64,000 nucleotides of DNA from Gemmatimonadota bacterium (lineage in GTDB: Bacteria > Gemmatimonadota > Gemmatimonadetes > Gemmatimonadales > Gemmatimonadaceae). The notes below the pieces were generated by a model. That model ran no database searches. It was not told the origin of the DNA and saw only the letters and a list, made by a program, of their open reading frames with translations. Positions 52,562-60,912 of this stretch are shown one piece after another. The translations under genes and the position numbers were made by a program. Positions within the stretch are counted from its first letter, which is position 1; every line of letters begins with the position of its first letter. The stretch spans positions 124,001 through 188,000 of the forward strand of contig DAHUXM010000004.1 of assembly GCA_027307165.1 (NCBI GenBank), given 5' to 3'.

Positions 52562-54580
52562 ATGAGCTACCCACGTGCGCGACGCCCGGAGAACCTCTTG
52601 CGCTCCCGTTTGCTCTTTCGCACGCTGACTGCCGCGATTTCACTCACTCTCGTATCATCGCCTGCACTGGCGCAGGCTCCCCACATCACGCCAGCCGGAG
52701 ACCCGTCGGTCAACGCCGACACGATCTACCGGCTTGCGGTCAAGCCGGAACAATTTCCTGAAGAATCAGGAGTTCTGCTGCTGGACGACGGAGTCCTGCA
52801 CATCGAGGCCGACGGGCGCGAGGAATCGACATATCGGCAGATCATCGAGATATTGCGCCCCGAAGCCGTCGATCGGTATAGAGAGCAGCAGTTTTCCTAT
52901 GCACCCAAGCATCAGCGATTCACGCTGAACTGGATTCGCGTGGTCAAGCCGGACGGCACGGTCGTGAGCGCGGCGCCGTCGCAGGTGCAGGAGTCGGACG
53001 TGCCAGCGCAGTTCGGTGATCCGACCTATTCGGATCAGAAAGTCGTACGGGTATCCCTTACCGGTGTCGCGCCCGGCACGATCGTCGATCTGAGCTACAC
53101 GACGACGGAGTTGAAGCCGTTTCTACCCGGTGACTTCTTCGACTCGTGGAACGTGAGCAGCGGGCCGCAGGTGATGCGCTCGCGTTACGTGGTCGATGTC
53201 CCCGCTGGCTTCACACCGCGCATCCGCGAGGACAATCTCAACTTCGCACGTACGGAGAAGTCGGCGAACGGACGCCACGTCTATACGTGGGCGACCAGCA
53301 ACATCAAGAGCGTCAAGTCCGAAGCATTCGAGTCGGATTCGAACGGCGTGTACATGTCCGTCATGGTATCATCGCCGATCACGTGGGCGGCGATTGGCAA
53401 GTGGTACGCTGGAAATGCGCGCGACCGATACGTGACCTCGCCCGCCGTCGATTCCGCCATCACGCAGGCTGTCAAAGGCGCCCGGACGCTGGATGATTCC
53501 ATCCGTGCGGTGCATCGCTGGGTGGCGCAGGACATTCGGTACGTCAGCATCGCGCTTGGATTGGGCGGCTATCAGCCGAGGTCGCCCGACGAGGTGGTAC
53601 GCACCGGATTCGGGGATTGCAAAGACAAGGCTACGCTCTTCATCGTCGCGCTCAAGCGATTGGGGATCACAGCGTATCCTGTAATTCTGAATTCGAGTGG
53701 AGGTGTGCAGCGAAGCATGCCATCCATCGCGCAGCTCGACCACGTAATCGCGGCTTTCAAACGGCCTGGCGCGACGACATACGAATTTGCCGATCTCACC
53801 GCATCGCTCACGCCGCTCGGTGAGCTGCCGTTCGATTATCAGGGAGCATTCGGAATGATCGTCCATCCGGATGGGAACATCGAGGAGATGACGTTCCCCA
53901 AGGCCCCCATTGCGGATAATTCCGGCTCGCGCCGCATCGTCGGCACGCTTTCAGCCGACGGGCAGTTCACCGGGCGGTATGAAGAGAGCGGACTCGGTGC
54001 GCGTCAGTATTCGTTGCGGAACGCTTTCGAGAACCCGCTGGATTCCGTTCAACGGGCCAAGGCCGCCAACGCCATTGCGGGTAACGTTTTCGAGGGCGCA
54101 CAGGGCGACAGTCTCACCGGATTCGCCGGGAAGGATCTCGCGGCGAAACCGAGGATGTCGGTCGTCGTTCGAAACGGGCGAGCTGCATCGATGGCAGGGA
54201 CCAACGCGATCCTCACCAATCCGTTCGGCACGATGAGCGGGTTTTCCGCCGCGGCGCAGGAAATAGAAACAGCCGGGCCGAGGCTGTTTCCGATTGCAGC
54301 AGACAAGATCTTCGGGTACGGCGTGACGACGATGGAATTCCGCCTCACGATGCCGGAGGGATGGCACGCTCAACTACCGGCCGATGTGGATGCGTCGAGC
54401 GAGTTCGGCAAGTACCACAGCGAGTACGCACAGTCAGGCCGCGAGCTGGTGCTGAAGCGAACGATCACCGGTGCAGGGGGCGACTATGCTCCGGATCAAC
54501 TCAAGGCCATGCTCGAGTGGATGCGCAAGATCGCGACGGACGACGCGAAGCTGATCGTGATCGACAAGGGAGCGCGCTGA
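52562..54580 (+). CDS. Exported DUF3857/transglutaminase-like protein
   Basis: A 672-residue protein with a signal peptide ending PALAQA (about residues 33-38). Residues 50-290 match the DUF3857 beta domain (YRQIIEILRPEAVDRY, then YSDQKVVRVSLTGVAPGTIVD). A transglutaminase-like domain follows with the catalytic triad visible: Cys in TGFGDCKDKATL near 355, His in QLDHVIAAF near 396, and Asp in FADLTAS near 411. The C-terminal 230 residues form a DUF3858-like beta domain. Members are periplasmic or surface proteins common in Bacteroidota and Gemmatimonadota. Substrate is unknown. An upstream TTG (52544) is possible; the ATG at 52562 is preferred. Confidence 0.85.
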   Translation: MSYPRARRPENLLRSRLLFRTLTAAISLTLVSSPALAQAPHITPAGDPSVNADTIYRLAVKPEQFPEESGVLLLDDGVLHIEADGREESTYRQIIEILRPEAVDRYREQQFSYAPKHQRFTLNWIRVVKPDGTVVSAAPSQVQESDVPAQFGDPTYSDQKVVRVSLTGVAPGTIVDLSYTTTELKPFLPGDFFDSWNVSSGPQVMRSRYVVDVPAGFTPRIREDNLNFARTEKSANGRHVYTWATSNIKSVKSEAFESDSNGVYMSVMVSSPITWAAIGKWYAGNARDRYVTSPAVDSAITQAVKGARTLDDSIRAVHRWVAQDIRYVSIALGLGGYQPRSPDEVVRTGFGDCKDKATLFIVALKRLGITAYPVILNSSGGVQRSMPSIAQLDHVIAAFKRPGATTYEFADLTASLTPLGELPFDYQGAFGMIVHPDGNIEEMTFPKAPIADNSGSRRIVGTLSADGQFTGRYEESGLGARQYSLRNAFENPLDSVQRAKAANAIAGNVFEGAQGDSLTGFAGKDLAAKPRMSVVVRNGRAASMAGTNAILTNPFGTMSGFSAAAQEIETAGPRLFPIAADKIFGYGVTTMEFRLTMPEGWHAQLPADVDASSEFGKYHSEYAQSGRELVLKRTITGAGGDYAPDQLKAMLEWMRKIATDDAKLIVIDKGAR

Positions 54581-54601
54581 GCGGCCCGCCGGGCGGGCTG
54601 C
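54581..54601 (+). terminator. Hairpin after the transglutaminase-like gene
   Basis: A 9-bp GC-rich stem (54581-54589 with 54593-54601, one G-T pair, loop CGG) directly follows the stop codon. No T-run is present, so it is a weak terminator or mRNA end stabiliser. Confidence 0.4.
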
Positions 54602-54643
54602 CGAGCGGTCCGCGGAGCGGCCATCGCTGCTTATCTTACATTC

Positions 54644-55024
54644 ATGCAGAAAAAGCGGGCAGCGGCGATCAAACAGGAATGGGGCGACAAACCCTGTAAG
54701 CATCCTGCGCTCGCGAAGGAGTACGATCTGGGAAAGCGCACGGGAAGCTACGTGTGCACCCAGTGTGGCACGACGTTTACGTTTCGGGAGAAGGCGGAGA
54801 TGTTCGGCGTCCGGTCGCCGGAAGCCGAGCCATCACACTCTGGGGGCTATATGAAAAAGAAATCGACACGCGAGATTCCTGATTTCTCACGCAAGCCATC
54901 GCGCCCAAAGGCGGGAGGGATTCCCAACGCAGTTCCGCAGGCCAAATCCCGGACGGTCAACGTTTCGGCTCCTCGCCCCAAGCCGCAGGCCACCTCGGCC
55001 AAGTCGGGTCAGCGCGGCAAGTAG
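54644..55024 (+). CDS. Small basic protein with zinc-ribbon-like core
   Basis: A 126-residue protein. Residues 15-45 contain CKHPALAKEYD and YVCTQCGTTF, giving Cys18 and a CxxC pair near 38-41 plus a His, a possible zinc site. The rest is very basic, with Pro, Ser and Lys, and no predicted fold. It starts at 54644, seven bases after a TTATCT -10-like box, without a Shine-Dalgarno, so it may be leaderless. It ends tail-to-tail ten bases from the GT2 gene. Function is unknown. Confidence 0.6.
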   Translation: MQKKRAAAIKQEWGDKPCKHPALAKEYDLGKRTGSYVCTQCGTTFTFREKAEMFGVRSPEAEPSHSGGYMKKKSTREIPDFSRKPSRPKAGGIPNAVPQAKSRTVNVSAPRPKPQATSAKSGQRGK

Positions 55025-55034
55025 GCAGCATGCA

Positions 55035-56219
55035 TCAGGGGTTCGCTGGATGTACGCTCTGGTACTCGCGTCCCTTCCACTCGACGCGACTGCCGCGTAA
55101 TACCGCAGAAAGCGTGATGTAGAGAGTCACTCCTGCGCCCAGCGGAAAGAGCAGCGCGTACAGCATCGGTACGCGGGCCAGGCGGTAGTAGGCGAGCCAT
55201 GTGAGCAGCGTGACAGCTGTCGCAATGGCGCCCCACAGCTCGAGTGCCGGAATTCGGAACACGACGGCGACGACAAGCAGGAGAGGGGGCGCCAGCTGCA
55301 TGAGGAATGGGAGCGGTAGCAACAGTGGCGCGAGCCAGGCAGCGCGGCCCCCGAACGGCATGGAATGACGGCCGCCGGCGAAGAGATTCTTGCGCCAACC
55401 GCCCATCAGCTCCGCGAGCGAAGTGTACATGCGCGTCGACAGCTGATCGATACCCTCGACCAGCACCGTCTTTTTCCCCAGCTCGAAGTAGCGCTGGGCG
55501 AGCATCAGGTCTTCTGCGACGTATCCGCGCACGAGTCCATGTCCGCCAAATTCGTCGTAGGTTGCGCGGCGCACCATGAGATACTGGCCGTTAGCGATCT
55601 TAGCGTATGCGTTCCGGGAACGGTTGACGATCTCGGTCCCGCCGAACCGGGTTACCAGAACAGTGAAGACCTGCATCTGAAGCAGACGCTCCCAGAAGGT
55701 GACCATTTCCTGGCGCCCCAGCACGGAATAGAAATCTGCGTGGGTTCGGAGCATGCCGTTCACGGATCGTACGATCAGGTCGGGCGCGGCACGCGCGTCC
55801 GCGTCCATGAACACGAGTATCTCGCCTGATGCCGCGTCGGCGCCGGTCTGGCAGGCCCATTGCTTGCCGAACCAGTCCGCCGGCAGATCGGGATTATTCA
55901 GAACTGTGAGGCGCGGATCGGCCGACGCGATGGCGCGCGCGATCACCGCAGTGTCGTCGGTCGAGTGATCGTTGACTGCAATTACTTCCAGCCGAGGGTA
56001 TGACGAGGCGAGGATCGACTGGAGGCAAGCCGCGATGTTTCGAGACTCGTTGCGCGCGGGAACTATCACGGTAACGCGCGGCGGATCGGCTGGTGGCTGC
56101 GCCGATTCAGCATCGAGAGATTTGGAGCGCGCCATGCGCAGAGAGGCGATTATCGGCGTGAGGATCCACGGGATCGTCGCGGCGATGCTGGCCGCGAGGG
56201 AATGGTTCATTGCCGGCAT
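55035..56219 (-). CDS. Family 2 membrane glycosyltransferase
   Basis: A 394-residue GT2 enzyme. An N-terminal helix (about 9-28) leads to the catalytic domain: VTVIVPARNESRNIAACLQS near 49-68, VNDHSTDDTA near 80-89, and DADARAAPDL near 138-147 with the DxD-like metal site. GYVAEDLMLAQRYFELGKK (ED motif) and the QxxRW-like YTSLAELMGGWRKN (about 265-280) follow. Three to four helices close the protein. This form is close to CrtQ-like glycosyltransferases and hopanoid or carotenoid enzymes, but acceptor and donor are unknown. Confidence 0.85.
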   Translation of the reverse strand: MPAMNHSLAASIAATIPWILTPIIASLRMARSKSLDAESAQPPADPPRVTVIVPARNESRNIAACLQSILASSYPRLEVIAVNDHSTDDTAVIARAIASADPRLTVLNNPDLPADWFGKQWACQTGADAASGEILVFMDADARAAPDLIVRSVNGMLRTHADFYSVLGRQEMVTFWERLLQMQVFTVLVTRFGGTEIVNRSRNAYAKIANGQYLMVRRATYDEFGGHGLVRGYVAEDLMLAQRYFELGKKTVLVEGIDQLSTRMYTSLAELMGGWRKNLFAGGRHSMPFGGRAAWLAPLLLPLPFLMQLAPPLLLVVAVVFRIPALELWGAIATAVTLLTWLAYYRLARVPMLYALLFPLGAGVTLYITLSAVLRGSRVEWKGREYQSVHPANP

Positions 56220-56252
56220 GGGCGAAAGGTATTCGCATTCCGCCCCTGAACG

Positions 56253-56288
56253 CACGAGAGGCGCGCCGGTGTCGGCGCGCCTCTCGTG
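56253..56288 (-). terminator. Long perfect hairpin between the low-complexity gene and GT2
   Basis: A perfect 15-bp stem (56253-56267 with 56274-56288, 6-base loop) is the most stable hairpin in this part of the window. On the minus strand no T-run follows, so termination may need a factor. It sits 20 bases beyond the stop of the gene ending at 56308. Confidence 0.55.
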
Positions 56289-56307
56289 GATTTCGACAGC
56301 TGGATAA

Positions 56308-56760
56308 TCAGGTCCGGCCGCTGCCAGAGCCGCCCGTGCTGCGATGTGACGCGTCATTTTCGGACTCGCGCGTGCCTGAAGAACTGCTGTCACTCGGCGA
56401 CCGCGTGGCGGATGCATCGCGTGGAGCACCGCTGGAGGTACCACTCGCCCGACGGGCGTTCTCGTCGTTCGGTCCCTGCCTGCCGGAGCTTCGTGATGAT
56501 GCGTCGCTGTACCCTGAATCGGCGCCGTATCCGCCCTCGTCGCGCGAGCTGCTGGAGGATGCGCCTCTCCGCGCCTGGTCGCGGTCCCGCTCGCGAGCTT
56601 CGTCCATGGTTCCCTGCGAACCGCCCATGCTTGACTGTCTGTCCTGCGTCGAACCAGTCGAGGCGTTCATCCCGCCGTTCGAGCTGATCTTTGGTTTTGA
56701 CTTGCGAGAACTGTTGTTCGAGTCGTTCGGATTGTTATCATGCTTATCTCTGCCGGCCAT
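56308..56760 (-). CDS. Low-complexity Ser/Gly/Arg/Asp-rich protein
   Basis: A 150-residue hydrophilic protein with no hydrophobic segment. It begins MAGRDKHDNNPNDSNNSSRK and continues with Ser, Gly, Arg, Asp and Asn repeats, including GSQGTMDEARERDRDQARR. Its composition resembles bacterial hydrophilins or stress-response KGG/GsiB-like proteins, expected to be disordered. A CGGAGG lies 7-12 bases before the ATG at 56760, so the start is well supported. Function is unknown; desiccation tolerance is a guess from composition. Confidence 0.6.
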   Translation of the reverse strand: MAGRDKHDNNPNDSNNSSRKSKPKISSNGGMNASTGSTQDRQSSMGGSQGTMDEARERDRDQARRGASSSSSRDEGGYGADSGYSDASSRSSGRQGPNDENARRASGTSSGAPRDASATRSPSDSSSSGTRESENDASHRSTGGSGSGRT

Positions 56761-56878
56761 AAAAGATTCCTCCGTGATACCGAGAAGTTGTTTTCCCTTT
56801 GCGGTGAAGACCGGCAACGCATGTGCCAGATTAGTCTTGTAACGTCGGGTGTTCGCCAACTCGCACTCAAATATTCAC

Positions 56879-57805
56879 ATGCCAATTCGCGGCTTTGCAC
56901 ACGTTCAAACGACAGGCGCGGGCGCCAGGGTAGCGTTCGTTGCACCATCCGGTCCATTGAAGGATCGTTGCGATGTGGAGACAGCTCTCGAGACTGCTCG
57001 CTCCTTCGGCTGGGAAACGACAGTTGGTGAGCACGTTCTTGCGCGCTACAGCTATTTTGCCGCGAAGGACGCAGACCGCATCGCGGACATGAACGCTGCA
57101 TTGCGCGATGATTCCGTCGACGCAATCTGGTGTCTGCGGGGTGGTTACGGTGTGATGCGGATTCTGGAGCATCTCGACTATGACGCGGCGCGCAGACATC
57201 CCAAACCGGTCATGGGATACTCCGATATCTCCGGGTTGCACGCAGCGATGGGTCGTGCGTGCGAGATCGTCACTTATCATTCACCCAATGCGCGCACGCC
57301 GCTCACGCCGTTTGCGCGCACGTCATTCGAGCGTGCACTGATTCAGGGTGAAGATCCGTGCGGCGCCGCGTCTGGCGCCCGGGTGATTCGCGCGGGCCGC
57401 GCACGCGGAAGACTTGCGGGGGGAAATCTTTCTCTGGTATCTTCGCTCGCCGGTACGCCATATTTCCCGGATCTCGATGGTGCGATTCTGGTAATCGAAG
57501 ACACCAACGAAGGGTTGTACCGCATCGATCGCATGCTCACGCAGCTTTCGCTCGCGGGCGAGCTGTCCGGGCTTGCTGGAATCGCATTTGGATACTGCAC
57601 GTCCTGTGATGCGGACGAATCACCCGGTGACACGCGTGAATCACGTACGCTCGATGACGTGCTCGCGGAATTTGCAGGCACTTTGAACATTCCGTGCATC
57701 GCTGGAATACCGATGGGCCACGTCGACGATCAGTGGACGATCCCGCTCGGTGCAATCGCGACGCTCGACACGGATTCACTAACCCTCCACGTGGAGCAGT
57801 CATGA
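56879..57805 (+). CDS. ldcA: LD-carboxypeptidase (S66 family)
   Basis: A 308-residue murein LD-carboxypeptidase (MccF/LdcA fold) that trims the tetrapeptide in peptidoglycan recycling. The nucleophile Ser lies in PVMGYSDISGLHAAM near residue 105, Glu in VIEDTNEGLYRIDRML near 205-220, and His in GIPMGHVDDQWTIPLG near 280-290. The preceding RGGYGVMRIL motif is also typical. Substrate may include microcin C7-like peptides. There is no signal peptide. The ATG overlaps nothing upstream and has a weak AT-rich box a few bases before it. It overlaps the rhodanese gene (ATGA). Confidence 0.92.
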   Translation: MPIRGFAHVQTTGAGARVAFVAPSGPLKDRCDVETALETARSFGWETTVGEHVLARYSYFAAKDADRIADMNAALRDDSVDAIWCLRGGYGVMRILEHLDYDAARRHPKPVMGYSDISGLHAAMGRACEIVTYHSPNARTPLTPFARTSFERALIQGEDPCGAASGARVIRAGRARGRLAGGNLSLVSSLAGTPYFPDLDGAILVIEDTNEGLYRIDRMLTQLSLAGELSGLAGIAFGYCTSCDADESPGDTRESRTLDDVLAEFAGTLNIPCIAGIPMGHVDDQWTIPLGAIATLDTDSLTLHVEQS

Positions 57806-58158
57806 CGAAAAGCGGAAATGATCTCGTTGCAGAAGCAAAGGCGCGAATAAAGGAAATCGATGCGGCGAACGCGATCATGGAGAGGCAGAAACCGGGCACT
57901 TTCTTCCTGGACGTGCGCGAGGCGAACGAGTGGAATCTCGGACACGTACCCGGCGCGATTCATGTTCCGCGCGGTCAGCTCGAAGGGAAGATCGAAGGCG
58001 TTCTCGATCGCGACAAGAACATCGTCGTGTACTGTGCCGGCGGATCACGTTCCGCGCTCGCCGCCGATACGCTGCAGCAAATGGGATATCAGCATGTTAC
58101 GTCGCTCAAGGGCGGCTTCCGCGGATGGGCCGAGGGCGGCGGCGAGATAGAGGACTGA
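57802..58158 (+). CDS. Rhodanese-domain protein
   Basis: A 118-residue single-domain sulfurtransferase. The active-site loop CAGGSRSALAADTL (Cys near 79) with the preceding IVVYC strand is the rhodanese pattern. The N-terminal 25 residues are a helical extension. The early motif FLDVREANEWNLGHVPGAIHV is typical of the PspE/GlpE-like class. It would transfer sulfane sulfur to cyanide or a protein acceptor; the physiological partner is unknown. It is coupled to ldcA by a four-base overlap and followed by a 102-bp repeat. Confidence 0.92.
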   Translation: MTKSGNDLVAEAKARIKEIDAANAIMERQKPGTFFLDVREANEWNLGHVPGAIHVPRGQLEGKIEGVLDRDKNIVVYCAGGSRSALAADTLQQMGYQHVTSLKGGFRGWAEGGGEIED

Positions 58159-58166
58159 CAGCGATT

Positions 58167-58268
58167 GTCATTCCCGCGAAAGCGGGGATCCATGTTATCG
58201 ATCTCCGGATGCGATGACAGCAGAAAGCGGATCGGCAACAAATGGATTCCCGCTTTCGCGGGAATGAC
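58167..58268 (+). repeat. 102-bp palindromic-ended repeat, copy 2
   Basis: The same 25-bp inverted termini as copy 1 (58167-58191 with 58244-58268, one mismatch in the left arm), the same 102-base length and orientation, and a shared centre with TTATCGATCT. A decayed right-end copy, CGGCTTTCGCGGGAATGAC, follows at 58278-58296. It lies in the tail-to-tail gap between the rhodanese and the glycine-zipper gene. Confidence 0.93.
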
Positions 58269-58325
58269 GGGTGGGGGCGGCTTTCGCGGGAATGACGAGT
58301 GTTCCTCGTCTTCGTATGCTCCGCT

Positions 58326-58907
58326 CTAGAAGATGTTCATGTCGCCTGATTCTTCCAGGCGCCTGTCGGCTTCGTTTGCTGCGTTGTTTGCTTCGTCGCG
58401 AAGACGCTGCTGTTCGCTCGCGCTCGCGCTACGATCGTACGCGTCCCTGACATAGCCGCGTACGGTATTCCATTCGCCGTACGTCTGGCTCGCACCACCG
58501 TCCCAGCCGCGGCGCAGCTCGCCCTCGATGTCGTCGAACGGACGGCCACGATAGTCCGGATTGCGCGCCGCGAGATGGCCCAACCGGTAGGCGGGACTTA
58601 CGGATTCGTAATCCCGATCTGCGAGCCGGTCCGGCGAGTTGTCGTAGTGGTTGCGATAAACTGCATCGTCGCCCGGTGTGTATTCCTGGGCAGCTTCGGC
58701 CACTGCATGCCCCGCCCACCATCCGCCGACCGCGCCTGCAATTCCGCCAATGAGCGTACCAACCGGGCCACCGACCGACCCGATTGCCGCGCCAACCACG
58801 ACGCCGGAGATGCCGCCAGCAGCTTCGCCAATTTCGTCGCCTGCGATTCGGGACGGGCTTTTCGGAACGGAGCTGTGCTTATCCGGGTTGTCCTTTCTGG
58901 TATCCAT
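58326..58907 (-). CDS. Glycine-zipper protein
   Basis: A 193-residue protein with no signal peptide at the preferred ATG (58907), preceded by GGAGGC. The glycine zipper (AAGGISGVVVGAAIGSVGGP, then GTLIGGIAGAVGGWWAGHAV, about 28-68) could insert into a membrane. The C-terminal part (about 75-193) is hydrophilic, with YRLGHLAARNPDYRGRPFDDIE and a charged helix at the end. Gly-zipper stress proteins of the YMGG or SLT class are possible. Function is unknown. Confidence 0.7.
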   Translation of the reverse strand: MDTRKDNPDKHSSVPKSPSRIAGDEIGEAAGGISGVVVGAAIGSVGGPVGTLIGGIAGAVGGWWAGHAVAEAAQEYTPGDDAVYRNHYDNSPDRLADRDYESVSPAYRLGHLAARNPDYRGRPFDDIEGELRRGWDGGASQTYGEWNTVRGYVRDAYDRSASASEQQRLRDEANNAANEADRRLEESGDMNIF

Positions 58908-59040
58908 ACTGCCTCCAATGGGAATGGCGTCCGATCGTCTGCTACGCGGGACACCGATATGCAGACATGAGGGGCAAGGTGGATGCCACACGACGTGTGT
59001 TCATCTTGACAGCGATTCGATTACTCTACCGATTCAATGT

Positions 59041-59850
59041 ATGGCGACAACGATCCGCATCGGAACACAGGGATGGAACTACTCTGCGTGGGCCGGTGTG
59101 TTCTATCCGGACGGAACGCGGGCCGCGGATGTTCTTCCGACCTACGCTCGTGCGTTCGCCACCGTCGAAGTCGATTCGACATTCTACGCCGTACCGCCAT
59201 CGACAACGGTCCGCGGCTGGTACGATCGCACGCCAGCGAATTTCATCTTCGCGCTCAAGTTTCCGCAAACGGTAACGCACGAGGCGCGGCTGCGCGACGT
59301 CGATGGCACCATCGACATCTTCTTCGATCGAGCGCGCGAATTGCGCGAGAAACTCGGCCCTGTACTGGTGCAGCTCGGCCCTGACTTCGGACCGGAAGAG
59401 CTTCCCGCGCTGGTCGAATTCGTTCCACGTGTGCCGCGCGACATTCGCGTCGCGATCGAATTCCGTGCGCGTGGCTGGATGACGCCCGGCGTGCTCGCAT
59501 TCCTGCGCGACTACGGGATTGCGGTCGCGCTCGTGGATGGGTCGTGGATCCCACGCCGCTGGATGATCGAGCTGCTGGCGCGACCGACGGCCGCTTTCCA
59601 CTATATCAGATGGATGGGGCCCAACAGATTTCTCGTCGATCACTCACGCATTCAGGTGGACCGCACGCCCGAATTGCGAAAGTGGGCCGGCGCGATCGAA
59701 TTCGTTCCCGACAGCGTTACCGACATTTACGGATACATGAGCAATTATTTCGCCGGTCACGCCCCTCGCTCCGCGCGCGATCTTCAGGAGATGCTGGGCC
59801 AGGAATCCATAGACCCGGACATGCTGGGCGAGCAGATGCGCCTCCTGTGA
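59041..59850 (+). CDS. DUF72 family protein
   Basis: A 269-residue TIM-barrel-like protein. It starts MATTIRIGTQGWNYSAWAGV with the DUF72 signature GTQGW and continues with EVDSTFYAVPPSTTVRGWYDRTP near 43-65, FALKFPQTVTHEARL near 70-84, FDRARELREKLGPVLVQLGP, and VAIEFRARGWM near 140-150. Members (YecE-like) are widespread but their activity is unknown. The ATG at 59041 has no close Shine-Dalgarno; the upstream in-frame reading is a shadow of the divergent glycine-zipper gene. Confidence 0.88.
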   Translation: MATTIRIGTQGWNYSAWAGVFYPDGTRAADVLPTYARAFATVEVDSTFYAVPPSTTVRGWYDRTPANFIFALKFPQTVTHEARLRDVDGTIDIFFDRARELREKLGPVLVQLGPDFGPEELPALVEFVPRVPRDIRVAIEFRARGWMTPGVLAFLRDYGIAVALVDGSWIPRRWMIELLARPTAAFHYIRWMGPNRFLVDHSRIQVDRTPELRKWAGAIEFVPDSVTDIYGYMSNYFAGHAPRSARDLQEMLGQESIDPDMLGEQMRLL

Positions 59851-59893
59851 ACGTCGTTCACGCCCGTCCAATTCAACCCACCGTGCGGGCGTC

Positions 59894-60646
59894 GTGCCGC
59901 GCTACTACCTTCGAAAGATGATGCATCGCCCAGTTCGCGATTATGTCCTGTCGGTGCTTGCCGTCGCGTTTGTGATCCTCACCACATCGCTCGGCTTCTG
60001 GCAGCTTCGGCGACTGGCGCAACGGCGCGCCCAGAACGCCGAGGTAATTGCGCGCCTGGCCGAGCCGCCGATCCCTGTTCGGCAACTGACGCACGATTCG
60101 GCAGCGCTGCATTACCGTCGCGTAACACTGCACGGTGCGTACGACTACGCGCACGAGATCAAGATCGCGGATCGAACGCGGCTCGGGTCTCCCGGTATCA
60201 ACATCGTCACGCCGCTCCACATTGCCGGAACCGACACTGCTGTACTCGTGAACAGAGGTTGGGTCTATGCACCCGACGGTCTGACTGCAGATCTGTCGCG
60301 CTGGCGGGAGGGCGATTCGGTGAATTTCACGGGTTACGCGCGTCCGCTCTTCAGGGCGCTTCCAGGATCTCCGGTGTTGCCTGGACGACCCGACTCGTTC
60401 CGCTGGCTGGACCTGAGCGCGCTCAAATCGCGCGTGCCATATCCCCTTTATCCGTTTGTCATCGTGCTGGAGGGAAGCACCGCAGCGAACGGGAACATAC
60501 CACCGCGCGTTCCGCCGCCACCGCTGGATGAGGGCCCGCACAGGAGCTACGCGATTCAGTGGTTCTCGTTCGCGATAATCGCGGTGGTGGGGATGTACTT
60601 CTTCCTGCGTGTTCCGCCGTCGGAGCGGTTTCCGAACGAACGCTAG
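59894..60646 (+). CDS. SURF1 family protein
   Basis: A 250-residue membrane protein involved in heme delivery to cytochrome c oxidase. A first membrane helix (about 19-37; YVLSVLAVAFVILTTSLGFWQLRR) with the SURF1 motif LGFWQLRRLAQR, then YRRVTLHGAYD, VNRGWVYAPDG near 116-126 and a second helix near the C-terminus (WFSFAIIAVVGMYFF). The GTG at 59894 is chosen; ATGs at 59918 and 59921 are alternatives. No cytochrome oxidase genes are adjacent. It overlaps the 3' end of the HMA gene by four bases. Confidence 0.9.
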   Translation: MPRYYLRKMMHRPVRDYVLSVLAVAFVILTTSLGFWQLRRLAQRRAQNAEVIARLAEPPIPVRQLTHDSAALHYRRVTLHGAYDYAHEIKIADRTRLGSPGINIVTPLHIAGTDTAVLVNRGWVYAPDGLTADLSRWREGDSVNFTGYARPLFRALPGSPVLPGRPDSFRWLDLSALKSRVPYPLYPFVIVLEGSTAANGNIPPRVPPPPLDEGPHRSYAIQWFSFAIIAVVGMYFFLRVPPSERFPNER

Positions 60647-60900
60647 ATTCCGTGCGCTTCCAGTGACGGATCCATTACCGGCAGCACGCGACGCTCTTCG
60701 ACAACGTCGGCGATGACATAGCCGGTGACTGAGATGGCGTCGCGCAATTCCTGCTCGGTCACCGTCCCGTCATGTTCGACAGTGATGCGGCCCAACGCAA
60801 CCTCGGCAGATCGAATTCCCGCGATCGGTGTCAGTGCGGTGAAGAGCGCGCGCTTGCAGTGGTCTCCGCGCATCCCAGCGATGGTTACAACCGTTCTCAT
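60643..60900 (-). CDS. Degenerate heavy-metal-associated (HMA) domain protein
   Basis: An 85-residue protein with the HMA ferredoxin-like fold pattern, MRTVVTIAGMRGDHCKRAL. In the metal site the usual CxxC is reduced: GMRGDHC has Gly where the first Cys should be, leaving a single Cys15. Thus ordinary two-cysteine copper(I) binding is unlikely. The rest (GIRSAEVALGRITVEHDG, then DAISVTGYVIADVV) is typical of CopZ-like proteins. The last 15 residues are an extension. No copper ATPase is nearby. Confidence 0.78.
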   Translation of the reverse strand: MRTVVTIAGMRGDHCKRALFTALTPIAGIRSAEVALGRITVEHDGTVTEQELRDAISVTGYVIADVVEERRVLPVMDPSLEAHGI

Positions 60901-60912
60901 GCTGAACGCAAC

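Noticed and set aside
59006-59034. Perfect TTGACA as promoter for the DUF72 gene
   Set aside because: No -10 hexamer lies at 16-18 bases; the better TACTCT is only 10 bases away.
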